Below are positions 17,384 to 26,037 of a DNA stretch of 62,379 nucleotides, piece after piece (position 1 is the first letter of the stretch; each line of letters begins with the position of its first letter). Below the pieces are notes generated by a model, which was given only the letters and a program-made list of their open reading frames with translations, had not been told where the DNA came from and did no database searches. The DNA comes from Rubrivivax sp. (GTDB lineage: Bacteria > Pseudomonadota > Gammaproteobacteria > Burkholderiales > Burkholderiaceae_C). Location: assembly GCA_004210455.1 (NCBI GenBank), contig SEFA01000033.1, positions 1 to 62,379 of the forward strand, in the 5' to 3' direction. The translations under genes were made by a program, and so were the position numbers.

Positions 17384-18154
17384 TCACTGCGCGGTCCAGC
17401 CGCCGTCCATGGCCCAGGCCTGGCCGCGCACGTTGACGGCGGCGTCCGAGCACAGGAACACGGTCAGCGCGCCGAGTTCCTCGGGCGTCGTGAACTGCAG
17501 CGAGGGTTGCTTCTCGGACAGCAGCTGACGCTTGGCCTCGGCGGGATCGAGCTTCTCCCGGGCCGAGCGGTCGTCGATCTGCTTCTGCACCAGCGGGGTC
17601 AGCACCCAGCCGGGGCAGATCGCGTTGACGGTGACGGGGAGGAGGGCGGTCTCCAGCGCCGCCGACTTGGTCAGGCCGACCAGGCCGTGCTTGGCCGCGA
17701 CATAGGCCGACTTGCCCGCCGACGCCACCAGCCCGTGCGTGGACGCGATGTTCACGACGCGGCCCCAGTTCTTCTTCTTCATGCCCGGCAGCGCCAGCCG
17801 CATCGTGTGGAACGCGGAACTGAGGTTGATCGCGATGATCGCATCCCACTTTTCCGGGGGGAAGTCGTCGACATTCGCCACGTGCTGGATGCCGGCGTTG
17901 TTCACCAGGACGTCGCAGCCGCCGAATTCCTGGTCGATGTAGGCCATCATGGCCTCGATCTCGGCGGGTTTGCTCATGTCGGCGCCGTGGTAGCCGACCT
18001 TGACCCCCAGCGCCTCGACCGCCGCCTTCGGCCCGGCGTGGTCGCCGAAGCCGTTCAGCACGATGTTCGCGCCTTCCTTGGCGAGGGTCAGGGCGATTCC
18101 CAGTCCGATGCCGCTCGTGGAGCCGGTGACCAGCGCCGTCTTGCCTTTCAACAT
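17384..18154 (-). CDS. bdhA: D-3-hydroxybutyrate dehydrogenase
   Basis: Short-chain dehydrogenase that oxidises 3-hydroxybutyrate to acetoacetate with NAD, used when stored PHB is broken down. It has the cofactor motif TGSTSGIGLGIA and NNAGIQHV. The active-site Ser is in NIASTHGLVAS and the Tyr/Lys pair in SAYVAAKHGLVGLTK. The C-terminus WAMDGGWTAQ and the GIQHV motif are typical of BdhA rather than of FabG. The length of 256 aa is standard. A GAAGAGGA ribosome-binding site precedes the ATG. It diverges from the alpha/beta hydrolase gene with 48 bases between the starts. Together with phaR (26225) it indicates a PHB-cycling organism. Confidence 0.9.
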   Translation of the reverse strand: MLKGKTALVTGSTSGIGLGIALTLAKEGANIVLNGFGDHAGPKAAVEALGVKVGYHGADMSKPAEIEAMMAYIDQEFGGCDVLVNNAGIQHVANVDDFPPEKWDAIIAINLSSAFHTMRLALPGMKKKNWGRVVNIASTHGLVASAGKSAYVAAKHGLVGLTKSAALETALLPVTVNAICPGWVLTPLVQKQIDDRSAREKLDPAEAKRQLLSEKQPSLQFTTPEELGALTVFLCSDAAVNVRGQAWAMDGGWTAQ

Positions 18155-18202
18155 GCCGCGTCCTCTTCAGGGTTGTTAGGATGGGGACAAAGGATACGAG
18201 CG

Positions 18203-19069
18203 ATGTCTGAACCCTTGTTGAAAAAAGTCCAGGCGCTGAGCCCTTGTGGCCTTCACCGGGTCGCGTATTGGGAGTGGGGGCAGTCCGACAACCCTCGGGT
18301 GCTGGTGTGCGTGCACGGGCTGTCTCGACAGGGGCGCGACTTCGACGTCATCGCGCAGCGCCTGAGCGACCGCTACCGCGTCATCTGCCCGGACGTCGTC
18401 GGACGCGGGGAGTCGGAATGGCTGGGCGATCCTCGCAACTATCAGCTGCCGCAATACGTCTCCGACATGGTCACCTTGCTGGCGCGCCTGGGCGTGGGGC
18501 AGGTGGACTGGCTGGGCACCTCGATGGGCGGCCTGATCGGACTGGCGCTGGCGGCGATGCCGGCCAGCCCGATCAAGCGCCTGATCCTCAACGACGTGGG
18601 GCCGACGATCGAGTTCGTCGCGTTGCAGCGCATCGCGAGCTACCTCGGCCGCGCGCCGCAGTTCGAGAACTGCCAGCAGGGCGCCGACTATCTGCGCGGC
18701 ATCTCGCAGAGCTTCGGACCGCACAGCGACGATCAATGGCTGGCGTTGTCGCGGGCCATGTTCAAACCGGACGGCGACCGCTGCCGGCTGCATTACGACC
18801 CGCGCATCGGCCAGGGCCTGGCCGGCCTGACGCCGGAGTTGGCCAAGGCCGGCGAGGCGCAGCTCTGGGCCGCGTACGACGCGGTGCGCTGCCCGACGCT
18901 GCTGCTGCGCGGCGGTGAATCGGACCTGCTGACGCGCGCCACCGCCGACCTGATGACGCAGCGCGGCCCGCGCGCCGAGCTGCACGAGTTCCCCGGGGTC
19001 GGCCATGCGCCGACGCTGGTGCATGAAGAACAGATCCGCGTGGTGGAGCAATTCCTGGCGCGCGGATGA
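18203..19069 (+). CDS. Alpha/beta hydrolase
   Basis: 288-residue serine hydrolase of the alpha/beta fold. It has an oxyanion-side HG motif in LVCVHGLSRQG, a nucleophile elbow GTSMGG (Ser near 112), an acid in RGGESDLL and the His in GVGHAPTL. There is no signal peptide, so it is cytoplasmic. Substrate is unknown. Its position divergent from bdhA makes an ester of the PHB cycle possible, but families with this architecture act on many esters. The frame extends far upstream antisense to bdhA; ATG at 18203 is the sensible start. relA follows 45 bases downstream on the same strand and may be co-transcribed. Confidence 0.85.
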   Translation: MSEPLLKKVQALSPCGLHRVAYWEWGQSDNPRVLVCVHGLSRQGRDFDVIAQRLSDRYRVICPDVVGRGESEWLGDPRNYQLPQYVSDMVTLLARLGVGQVDWLGTSMGGLIGLALAAMPASPIKRLILNDVGPTIEFVALQRIASYLGRAPQFENCQQGADYLRGISQSFGPHSDDQWLALSRAMFKPDGDRCRLHYDPRIGQGLAGLTPELAKAGEAQLWAAYDAVRCPTLLLRGGESDLLTRATADLMTQRGPRAELHEFPGVGHAPTLVHEEQIRVVEQFLARG

Positions 19070-19114
19070 GGTCCCGGCGGCCCTCGCGGCCCCGACGACA
19101 CGGATGAACGACGA

Positions 19115-21388
19115 ATGAAGACGGAATTGGGGCTGCGGCAGGACCAGGCGGCGCCCATCGTGGCCCTGCTCGACGGGGACCTGCCTCACCGGCTGCCGAC
19201 GGCGCAGCCGCGCGCCGAAGAGACGATGGATCCGGTGCGACGCGCCCGCGCGTTCGCGGAACCGCTGCTGGCCGATCACCTGCTGGGCACCGGCGAGCCG
19301 GCGCTGGCGCACGCGGACGGCGTGGCGGCGATCCTGGCCGGCGTCGGCGCGGCGCCGTCGATGCAGGCGGCCTCCTACCTGGTGTACGCCGGCGACTACC
19401 TGAACAAGCCGGAAGAGATCGTCGCCAAGGCCTTCGGCGAGAGCGACGCGAGCCTGGTCGCGCACACGCGCCGGCTGGTGCAGATCCAGCGCGCCGCGCG
19501 CGAGGCGCGCGTCGAGGCACAGCGCCGGCAGGAGCAGACCGAGCTGGTGCGCAAGATGCTGCTGGCGTTCTCGCGCGACCTGCGCGTGGTGCTGCTGCGG
19601 CTGGCCTCGCGCCTGCAGTCGCTGCGCTGGTTCGCGGCGAGCAAGACGCCGTGCCCGCGCGAGCTGGCGGCGGAATCGCTGCAGGTCTTCGCGCCGCTGG
19701 CCAACCGGCTCGGCATCTGGCAGATCAAGTGGGAGATCGAGGACCTCGCCTTCCGCTTCACCGAGCCGGAGCAATACCACCAGCTCGCCAAGGGCCTGCA
19801 CGAGAAGCGCGTCGAACGCGAGCAGTCGGTGGAGTCGGTGCGGGCCGCGCTGGAGCGCGAGTTGCAGGGCCACGGCATCGAGGCGCAGGTGCAGGGGCGG
19901 CCCAAGCACCTTTACAGCATCTGGAAGAAGATGCGCGGCAAGGGCCTGACGCTGGAGCGCGTCTTCGACCTGCGCGCGCTGCGCGTCGTCGTGCCGGAGG
20001 TGGCGGACTGCTATGCGGTGCTGGCGCAGCTGCACGAGCACTACCTGCCGGTGGACGGCGAGTTCGACGACTACATCGCCCGTCCCAAGCCCAACGGCTA
20101 CCAGTCGCTGCACACGGTGGTGATCGCCGCGGACGGCCGTCCGATGGAAGTGCAGATCCGCACCCGCGCGATGCACGAGCACGCGGAGCACGGCGTCGCC
20201 GCGCACTGGGCCTACAAGGAGGCCGGCACCAAGGGCTACGCGGGCGTGAGCGCGGCGGGCGAGTTCGAGGAACAGGTCGCGCAGGCGCGCAAGGCGGTGC
20301 TGCGGCAACTGCTGGCGTGGGAGCGGGATTACGTCGCCGAGACCGATTCGAATTTCGACGACCGCATCTACGTGTTCACGCCGCAGGCCAATGTGGTCGA
20401 GCTGTGCGCGGGCGCCACGGCGGTGGACTTCGCCTACGCGGTGCACACCGACCTGGGCCACCGCTGCCGCGGCGCGAAGGTCGACGGCCAGATGGTGCCG
20501 CTGAACACACCGCTGCAGAGCGGCCAGACGGTGGAGATCGTCGCGCTGAAGGAGGGCGGTCCGTCGATGGACTGGCTCAATCCGGAGCTCGGTTATCTGC
20601 AAAGCCAGCGCAGCCGGGCCAAGGTCCGCGCCTACTTCAACGCGCAGGTGCAGACGCACACGATCTCGAAGGGGCGCGAGCTCGTCGAGAAGCTGCTGCA
20701 GCGCGAGGGCAAGACGGCGATCAAGCTCGACGACCTGGCGGGGCGGCTGGGCTTCAAGAGCGCCGATGCGCTGTTCGAGGTCGTCGGCAAGGACGAGTAC
20801 TCGCTGCGCAACATTGAGACCTTGCTGCGTCCGCCGGTGCCGGAAGCCGACGAGGAAGAACTGCTCGTCCAGCGGCATACCAAGGGCGCGGTCGGGGAAG
20901 GGCGCACGCCCAAGGGCGGCGTGCTGGTGGTCGGCGTGGACTCGCTGCTGACGAGCCTGGCGCGCTGCTGCCGGCCGGCGCCGCCGGATGTCATCACCGG
21001 CTATGTGACGCGCGGCAAGGGCGTGGCGATCCATCGCTGCGACTGCGCCAACCTGCGCCAGATGGCGCAGTCGGCGCCGGAGCGCGTGATCGCCGTCGCG
21101 TGGGGCGAGCCCGCGCCGGACCGCGCGGGCAAGGGCGCGATGTACCCGGTGGACCTGGTCGTCGAGGCCACGGACCGGCCCGGCCTGTTGCGCGACGTGC
21201 TGGAGCTGTTCGCCAAGGACAAGCTCAACGTGATCTCGGTGAACCAGCAGAGCGGCAAGGGCAAGCCGCTGCGCAACGACCTGTCGCGGATGAATTTCAC
21301 CGTCGAGGTGAGCGACGCGCAGCGTCTGCAGCAGACGCTGGTGGCGCTCTCCCAGGTCTCGGGCGTGCGCAGTGCGCGCCGTCGCTGA
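19115..21388 (+). CDS. relA: RelA-type (p)ppGpp synthetase
   Basis: Stringent-response enzyme that makes (p)ppGpp on starved ribosomes. The N-terminal pseudo-hydrolase domain lacks the catalytic HD...ED residues (SYLVYAGDYLN replaces the HD motif). The synthetase domain has FDLRALRVVV and the RelA-type acidic motif EFDD (316-319) in place of SpoT's RxKD, followed by KPNGYQSLHTVV. A TGS domain (RIYVFTPQANVVELCAGATA), a zinc-finger-like region with CC and HRCDC, and a C-terminal ACT domain (EATDRPGLLRDVLELFA) follow. The length of 757 aa is typical. It is called RelA rather than SpoT because of the missing HD residues and the EFDD motif. Confidence 0.94.
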   Translation: MKTELGLRQDQAAPIVALLDGDLPHRLPTAQPRAEETMDPVRRARAFAEPLLADHLLGTGEPALAHADGVAAILAGVGAAPSMQAASYLVYAGDYLNKPEEIVAKAFGESDASLVAHTRRLVQIQRAAREARVEAQRRQEQTELVRKMLLAFSRDLRVVLLRLASRLQSLRWFAASKTPCPRELAAESLQVFAPLANRLGIWQIKWEIEDLAFRFTEPEQYHQLAKGLHEKRVEREQSVESVRAALERELQGHGIEAQVQGRPKHLYSIWKKMRGKGLTLERVFDLRALRVVVPEVADCYAVLAQLHEHYLPVDGEFDDYIARPKPNGYQSLHTVVIAADGRPMEVQIRTRAMHEHAEHGVAAHWAYKEAGTKGYAGVSAAGEFEEQVAQARKAVLRQLLAWERDYVAETDSNFDDRIYVFTPQANVVELCAGATAVDFAYAVHTDLGHRCRGAKVDGQMVPLNTPLQSGQTVEIVALKEGGPSMDWLNPELGYLQSQRSRAKVRAYFNAQVQTHTISKGRELVEKLLQREGKTAIKLDDLAGRLGFKSADALFEVVGKDEYSLRNIETLLRPPVPEADEEELLVQRHTKGAVGEGRTPKGGVLVVGVDSLLTSLARCCRPAPPDVITGYVTRGKGVAIHRCDCANLRQMAQSAPERVIAVAWGEPAPDRAGKGAMYPVDLVVEATDRPGLLRDVLELFAKDKLNVISVNQQSGKGKPLRNDLSRMNFTVEVSDAQRLQQTLVALSQVSGVRSARRR

Positions 21389-21474
21389 CCTCGTTGCGCG
21401 GAGGTCTCAGGGTCTGCCGCTGGCGGACCTGCCGGGAACGTCGGGCGATCGCGGTGCTTTTTGCTTCGACTTTC

Positions 21475-21503
21475 TGGACGACCTCAAGAATCCGGCATAT
21501 ACT
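21475..21503 (+). promoter_or_regulatory. Probable promoter of the tRNA-Val genes
   Basis: TGGACG (21475-21480) and TATACT (21498-21503) are spaced by 17 bases and lie 13 bases before the mature 5' end of the first tRNA. The elements match the sigma-70 consensus at 4/6 and 5/6 positions. Confidence 0.55.
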
Positions 21504-21516
21504 GCGAGGCTTCTCC

Positions 21517-21593
21517 AGGCGCGTAGCTCAGTTGGTTAGAGCACCACCTTGACATGGTGGGGGTCGTTGGTTCGAATCCAATCGCGCCTACCA
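21517..21593 (+). tRNA. tRNA-Val (anticodon GAC), copy 1
   Basis: 77-base tRNA with encoded CCA. The acceptor stem AGGCGCG pairs with CGCGCCT. The D-arm GCTCAGTTGGTTAGAGC, anticodon stem-loop CCACC-TTGACAT-GGTGG (anticodon GAC) and T-arm with GGTTCGAATCC are all complete. It is identical in sequence to the copy at 21701. Confidence 0.97.
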
Positions 21594-21629
21594 GAATTGG
21601 TAGGCAAGTCCTCCGGGACACCTCGATGG

Positions 21630-21665
21630 ATCGCCCGCTTCACACGGCGGGCGATTTGTTTTTCT
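21630..21665 (+). terminator. Hairpin with T-run after first tRNA-Val
   Basis: ATCGCCCGC pairs with GCGGGCGAT, followed by TTGTTTTT. It sits in the spacer between the two tRNA genes, so the second copy may need read-through or its own promoter. Confidence 0.75.
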
Positions 21666-21700
21666 GACCAGTGGATTGACCGCCACTGGCCGAGTTTTCC

Positions 21701-21777
21701 AGGCGCGTAGCTCAGTTGGTTAGAGCACCACCTTGACATGGTGGGGGTCGTTGGTTCGAATCCAATCGCGCCTACCA
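21701..21777 (+). tRNA. tRNA-Val (anticodon GAC), copy 2
   Basis: Identical to the first copy over all 77 bases, including CCA. The first bases of the 3' flank (AGAATTGGTAGG and AAGTCCTCCGGGAC) are also repeated after both copies, which shows that the pair arose by tandem duplication of tRNA plus flank. Confidence 0.97.
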
Positions 21778-21816
21778 GAATTGGTAGGAAGTCCTCCGGG
21801 ACTCGATCCTTCAGCA

Positions 21817-21846
21817 AACGCCCGCCGCAAGCGGGCGTTCTGCTTT
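21817..21846 (+). terminator. Rho-independent terminator after second tRNA-Val
   Basis: AACGCCCGC and GCGGGCGTT form a perfect 9-base stem with loop CGCAA, followed by a T-rich stretch CTGCTTTCT. It ends 22 bases before the diguanylate cyclase gene. Confidence 0.8.
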
Positions 21847-21868
21847 CTGGCTTCCGGAAAACGCTAGG

Positions 21869-23053
21869 ATGCGCCGATTCCCGCAGCGGCCCACGCTTTT
21901 GCCGACCGTCTCCAATCCCTTGCTCCGGCGCATCGCGCGCGTCCTGCAGCTGTCGCAGGCAGTGGCGCTGGTCCTGGTGATCGGCGCCGCCGGCGTGCTG
22001 GTCGACAGCGCCCGCCGCTACGGCGACGCGAACGACCTGGTCGCCCACACCCATGAAGTCCTCGACCAGTTGAACCAGCTGCGCGCCGGTCTGTTGCGCG
22101 GCGGCGTCGCGCTGCGCAACTTCGTGCTGGTGCCGCAGTCCGAAGCGCTGCAACGCTTGCGCGGCGCGGCGGTGGACGCACGGCAGACGGCCGACAAGCT
22201 GGAAATGCTGGTCCGGGACAACCCGACGCAGGTGGGCGTGGCCACCGAGGTGCGGTCCGAGACCCTGGAAATCACCGGCTGGTACCTGGCTTCCGCCGTG
22301 ATCGGGGAACGAGATGGCGTGGAGTCCTTGCGCAACGGTCTGGACGCGCGCATCACCAGCGATTCGTCGAAGCGGCTGCGCCAGTTGCTCGACACCATGG
22401 AGGGCGCCGAGCGCTCCCTTCTCGCGGCCCGTCAGGCCGGGCAGGAGCGCGGACTCGAATCGGTCAAGCGATCGGCGCTGGTGCTCGCGGCGCTCTTCAT
22501 CGCCTTCACGCTCGGGACGTTCGTCTACGCGGGTCGCCTGGTTCGCGCGAGCGACCGCGACATGATGCATCTGGCCACGACGGCCGACACCGACCAGCTC
22601 ACGGGCCTGGCCAACCGGCGCTCGCTGGAACGCCGGGCGCGGGAACTCGCCGGCCAGCCGATCAGCGTGCTGGTCTTCGACCTCGACGACTTCAAGCCGG
22701 TCAACGATCGCCACGGCCACGCGGCCGGCGATGCCGTCCTGCGGGCCGTCGGTCAGCGCCTGCGGGCGCAATGCCGGGACGGCGACGTTGCCGCCCGGGT
22801 CGGCGGCGACGAGTTCGTGCTGCTGCTGGCCGGCGCGCCCGACGAGTTCCGCCTGGCGCAGATCCGCCAGCGCCTGCTGCACGCGCTGATCGAGCCCATC
22901 GCGATCGAGGGCGGCACGGTCAGCGTCGGAGCGTCCATCGGCTACGCCGTCGGCGACGGCGGGACCCGCTACGAGCGCCTGCTCGAAGCCGCGGACGACA
23001 TGTCCTACGAAGAGAAGAAAAGAAGAAAGCTCCGGGCGCCCATGCGGGCGTGA
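21869..23053 (+). CDS. Membrane diguanylate cyclase (GGDEF)
   Basis: 394-residue c-di-GMP synthase. A transmembrane helix (VALVLVIGAAGVLVDSA, about 32-48) is followed by a helical periplasmic sensor domain of about 150 residues with many Gln/Leu/Arg, resembling CHASE3 or four-helix sensors. A second helix lies near LVLAALFIAFTLGTFVYAG. The C-terminal GGDEF domain has DQLTGLANRR, FDLDDFKPVND and the active GGDEF at 312-316. An RxxD inhibitory site is not obvious upstream of GGDEF. The ATG is 22 bases past the tRNA terminator. The gene stands alone, so it probably responds to its own periplasmic signal. Confidence 0.88.
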   Translation: MRRFPQRPTLLPTVSNPLLRRIARVLQLSQAVALVLVIGAAGVLVDSARRYGDANDLVAHTHEVLDQLNQLRAGLLRGGVALRNFVLVPQSEALQRLRGAAVDARQTADKLEMLVRDNPTQVGVATEVRSETLEITGWYLASAVIGERDGVESLRNGLDARITSDSSKRLRQLLDTMEGAERSLLAARQAGQERGLESVKRSALVLAALFIAFTLGTFVYAGRLVRASDRDMMHLATTADTDQLTGLANRRSLERRARELAGQPISVLVFDLDDFKPVNDRHGHAAGDAVLRAVGQRLRAQCRDGDVAARVGGDEFVLLLAGAPDEFRLAQIRQRLLHALIEPIAIEGGTVSVGASIGYAVGDGGTRYERLLEAADDMSYEEKKRRKLRAPMRA

Positions 23054-23092
23054 ACGGAGCTTCGGGGGGGGGCGGGGGCGCGCCTGCTGGGA

Positions 23093-23620
23093 TCAGTAGG
23101 TGATCGTGACGGTCACGGTGTCGGTGTACGAGCCGGGGACCACGCCGGCCAGGGTCGGCACGCGGCCGTAGACGCTGATCGACTGGGCGCTGCCGGAGCC
23201 GGTGCCGCTCTTGGTGCTGGAGCTGGCGGTGCCGTCGCCGAAGACCGTCGTGCGGCCCGAATCCAGGTAGAGCTGGTAGCCCAGGGTGTTGGCGCCGCTC
23301 TTCATCGTGCGCGACGTGAAGTTGGAGGCACCGCCCGCGTTGGTGCCGGCGTTCAGCGACACCGCGTACGGCGTCGTGTTGGAGCAGGTGACCGTCAGCG
23401 TGGACGAGGCGTCCAGCGGCACGCCGACAGCCAGGGGATCGATCGCGCTGCCGAAGTTCAGGGCGGAGCCGGACACGGTGCAGGAGCTCGTGATCGTCGC
23501 GGTCACCTGGAAGGTGTTCTGCGCGGTGACGGCGTTGGCGGCCGTCGCGGCCGACAGCGCCAGGCCGAGGCCGATGGCGATGTGCTTGAACTTGCCGGCT
23601 TGCTTCGAGATCGTGTTCAT
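23093..23620 (-). CDS. Spore coat U-domain (SCPU) secreted pilin-like protein
   Basis: 175 residues with a clear signal peptide (HIAIGLGLALSAATAANA, cleavage near 30). One SCPU domain follows: FQVTATITSSCTVSGSALNFG at its start (Cys of the first strand), TLTVTCSNTTPYAVSLNAG (second Cys), LGYQLYLDS, and the terminal donor-like strand GSYTDTVTVTITY. Such proteins are subunits of CsuA/B-like chaperone-usher fimbriae. No chaperone or usher gene is nearby, so the protein may be exported by a system elsewhere or act alone. A GGGGGC ribosome-binding site lies 5 bases before the ATG. Confidence 0.85.
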   Translation of the reverse strand: MNTISKQAGKFKHIAIGLGLALSAATAANAVTAQNTFQVTATITSSCTVSGSALNFGSAIDPLAVGVPLDASSTLTVTCSNTTPYAVSLNAGTNAGGASNFTSRTMKSGANTLGYQLYLDSGRTTVFGDGTASSSTKSGTGSGSAQSISVYGRVPTLAGVVPGSYTDTVTVTITY

Positions 23621-23829
23621 GTGAGCCCCCTGTTTGCGATGGATGAATCTTCGTTCTCACGACTCGTTACCAACAGGAGGAGACAGCGGTACCACGGGTC
23701 GGGCGGGGTCCGCAGCGCGGTGTAGGGAATCTGCCGACGGCTGTGGGGCGCGCGGCCGGGGCCGACCCCGTCCAGCACGCCACGTCCGACCTGTTTTCCC
23801 TGTGATCGCCCCCCATAATCGACCGCCAT

Positions 23830-24861
23830 ATGTCTGACACCGAGACCTTCCCCCGACCCCGTCGCCGCAAGGGCAGCGGCGCCGTCACGCTGCGCGACGT
23901 GGCGCAGATCGCCGGCGTGGCGCCCATCACCGCCTCGCGGGCCATCAACAACCCCGCGCAGGTGTCGCCGGAGGTCCGCGAACGCGTGACCGAGGCGGTG
24001 CGCAAGACCGGCTACGTGCCCAACCTGCTCGCTGGCGCGCTGTCGTCGATGAAGAGCCGCATGGTGGGCGTGGCCGTGCCGACGATCGCCGGGCCGGTGT
24101 TCCTGGACACCGTGCAGAGCCTGACCGAAGCGCTGTTCGAAGCCGGTTACCAGGTGCTGCTCGGCCAGACCGGCTACGACAACGCCCGCGAGGACGCGTG
24201 GCTGGACGCGATGATCGGCCGCCGTCCCGACGGGTTGGTGCTCACCGGCACCAGCCATTCCGAACAGGCCCGCACCCGACTGCGCGCGTCGGGCGTGCCG
24301 GTGGTCGAGACCTGGGACCAGAGCGAGGATCCGATCGACATGCTGGTGGGGTTCTCTCACGTGGAGGTCGGCCGCAAGGTCGCGTCCTACCTGCACGAGC
24401 GCGGTTACCGGCGGCTGGCCGGCGTGGGCGGCAGCGACGAACGCGCGATGCGGCGCTTCCGCGCCTTCCAGGAGCAGGCCGGGGAACTCGGCATCGCCGA
24501 CGTGCCGGTGGCCACGGTGGCCACCCCCACCACGCTGGGCAGCGGACGTCGCGGCCTGGCCGAGCTGCTCGCCCATCCGGACGGCGTCGACGCGGTGTTC
24601 TGCAGCTCCGATTCGCTGGCGCTGGGCGTCGTGATCGAAGCGCAGGCCCGCGGTCTGCGGATTCCCGAGGATCTGGCGATCGTCGGCTTCGGCGACCTGG
24701 CCTTGGCGCGGGACCTCGAACCGGCGCTGACCACGGTCCGTATCGACGGCTTCGCCATCGGGCGGCAGGCGGCGCGCTTCATCCTCGACCGCGCCGGTGG
24801 CAGCGTCGACAGACGGGCCGTCGACATCGGGTTCGAGCTGGTCCAGCGCGCCAGCGCCTGA
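23830..24861 (+). CDS. LacI-family transcriptional regulator
   Basis: 343-residue repressor-type protein. The N-terminal HTH (VTLRDVAQIAGVAPITASRA) and hinge helix (NLLAGALSSMKS) are followed by a periplasmic-binding-like effector domain with GVAVPTIAGPVFLD, DGLVLTG, VDAVFCSSDSLALG and the AIVGFGDLALAR motif. The HTH and partner site resemble gluconate repressor GntR of enteric bacteria. A CATAAT box at 23814-23819, 10 bases before the ATG, suggests a very short leader. The palindrome ATGGTACCGATACCAT lies 71 bases downstream of its stop in the promoter of the Bug gene, so this regulator probably controls that gene. Confidence 0.9.
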   Translation: MSDTETFPRPRRRKGSGAVTLRDVAQIAGVAPITASRAINNPAQVSPEVRERVTEAVRKTGYVPNLLAGALSSMKSRMVGVAVPTIAGPVFLDTVQSLTEALFEAGYQVLLGQTGYDNAREDAWLDAMIGRRPDGLVLTGTSHSEQARTRLRASGVPVVETWDQSEDPIDMLVGFSHVEVGRKVASYLHERGYRRLAGVGGSDERAMRRFRAFQEQAGELGIADVPVATVATPTTLGSGRRGLAELLAHPDGVDAVFCSSDSLALGVVIEAQARGLRIPEDLAIVGFGDLALARDLEPALTTVRIDGFAIGRQAARFILDRAGGSVDRRAVDIGFELVQRASA

Positions 24862-24919
24862 GCGCTCATGGTGTCCGCCGACGGCGCGAACCCCGGTGGA
24901 ATCCCTCATGAACGCAATC

Positions 24920-24947
24920 TTGACGCGGCGGATGGTACCGATACCAT
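24920..24947 (+). promoter_or_regulatory. Promoter and LacI-type operator before the Bug gene
   Basis: TTGACG at 24920-24925 acts as a -35. The -10 region is covered by a perfect palindrome ATGGTA-CCGA-TACCAT (24932-24947), with TACCAT 16 bases from the -35. A central CG with flanking AT-rich arms is the standard LacI-family operator form, and it is close to the enteric GntR site ATGTTACCGATAACAT. Bound repressor would occlude the promoter. Confidence 0.75.
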
Positions 24948-25026
24948 TTGCCACATCAGAAGAGGGCATCGGACCGTCGTCAAGGTCGACGAAGGCCGAG
25001 TGCCGTCATGGATGGAGACAAGCGAC

Positions 25027-26037
25027 ATGAATTCGGTGATGAGGGGCCGCGTGCGCGCCCTGGCCGCTGCGACGGCGACGGTGGTGCTGGGTGTGACGGC
25101 CCTGACGGGGACGGCGGCGCAGGCCGCGGAGGCCACCAACTGGCCGACCCAGCCGGTGAAGCTGATCGTCCCCTTCGCGCCGGGCGGCACGTCCGACGTG
25201 CTGGCGCGCGAAATCGCGGCGCGGCTGCAGGTCTCGCTCAAGCAGACCATCGTGGTCGACAACAAGGCCGGCGCCGGCGGCGTGCTGGGCGCGGACAGCG
25301 TGGCCAAGGCCGCGCCGGACGGCTACACGATGCTGCTGGGCACCATCGCCACGCATGCGATCAATCCCTCACTGCTGCCCAAGATGCCCTACAAGGCCGA
25401 CCGCGACTTTGCGCCGGCCATCCTGCTGGGCAAGATCTCCAACGTGCTGCTGGTCGGCCCGGGCTCGCAGGCCAAGTCGGTCAAGGAAATCATCGCGGCC
25501 GCCAAGGCCAAACCCGGCGACATCACCTTCGCCTCGGCAGGGCAGGGCACCTCGCAGCATCTGTCGGGCGAAGTGTTCCGTCTGATGACGGGCGCCGATC
25601 TCACGCACGTGCCCTACAAGGGCAGCGCGCCGGCCATCCAGGACGTCATGGGCGGCCAGGTGCCGATGAGCTTCGAGACCGTGACCGTCGCGCTGCCGCA
25701 GATCAAGGGCGGCAAGGTGAGGGCGCTGGCGGTGACCTCGGCCAAGCGCAGCGCGCAGCTGCCCGACGTGCCGACGATGGCCGAAGCCGGCGTGCCCGGT
25801 TTCGACGTGTCGAGCTGGCAGGCGCTGTACTTCCCGGCCGGCACGCCCGCGCCCATCGTGGCCAAGCTCAACGCCGAGGTGCAGAAGATCGTGGCGCTGC
25901 CCGAGGTGAAAGCGAAGATGGAATCGCTGGGCCTGGAATACACGCCCAACTCGCCGGCGCAGTTCGCCGAGTTCCAGAAGGCCGAGCAGGCCAAATGGGC
26001 GAAGGTGATCAAGGACGGCAACGTCAAGCCGGACTGA
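25027..26037 (+). CDS. Bug-family (TctC-like) tripartite tricarboxylate periplasmic binding protein
   Basis: 336 residues with a signal peptide (RALAAATATVVLGVTALTGTAAQAA, cleavage near 33-35, abbreviated here as ALAAATATVVLG to AAQAA). The Bug signature follows: WPTQPVKLIVPFAPGGTSD near the mature N-terminus, VDNKAGAGGVLG, AAPDGYTMLLG, VPYKGSAPAIQDVMGGQVPM, and the C-terminal LGLEYTPNSP. Bug proteins bind carboxylated or other small molecules. No tctA/tctB membrane genes are near, which is common in Burkholderiales where many orphan Bug proteins exist. The preceding LacI-type gene and operator suggest induction by a sugar acid or similar ligand. ATG at 25027 is chosen because the signal peptide starts there. 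Confidence 0.9.
   Translation: MNSVMRGRVRALAAATATVVLGVTALTGTAAQAAEATNWPTQPVKLIVPFAPGGTSDVLAREIAARLQVSLKQTIVVDNKAGAGGVLGADSVAKAAPDGYTMLLGTIATHAINPSLLPKMPYKADRDFAPAILLGKISNVLLVGPGSQAKSVKEIIAAAKAKPGDITFASAGQGTSQHLSGEVFRLMTGADLTHVPYKGSAPAIQDVMGGQVPMSFETVTVALPQIKGGKVRALAVTSAKRSAQLPDVPTMAEAGVPGFDVSSWQALYFPAGTPAPIVAKLNAEVQKIVALPEVKAKMESLGLEYTPNSPAQFAEFQKAEQAKWAKVIKDGNVKPD

Noticed and set aside
18176..21034. Long minus-strand frame opposite the hydrolase and relA genes
   Set aside because: Antisense shadow; both plus-strand genes have full motif sets.
19115..21388. SpoT (bifunctional) instead of RelA
   Set aside because: The hydrolase HD...ED residues are missing and the synthetase carries EFDD, not RxKD.
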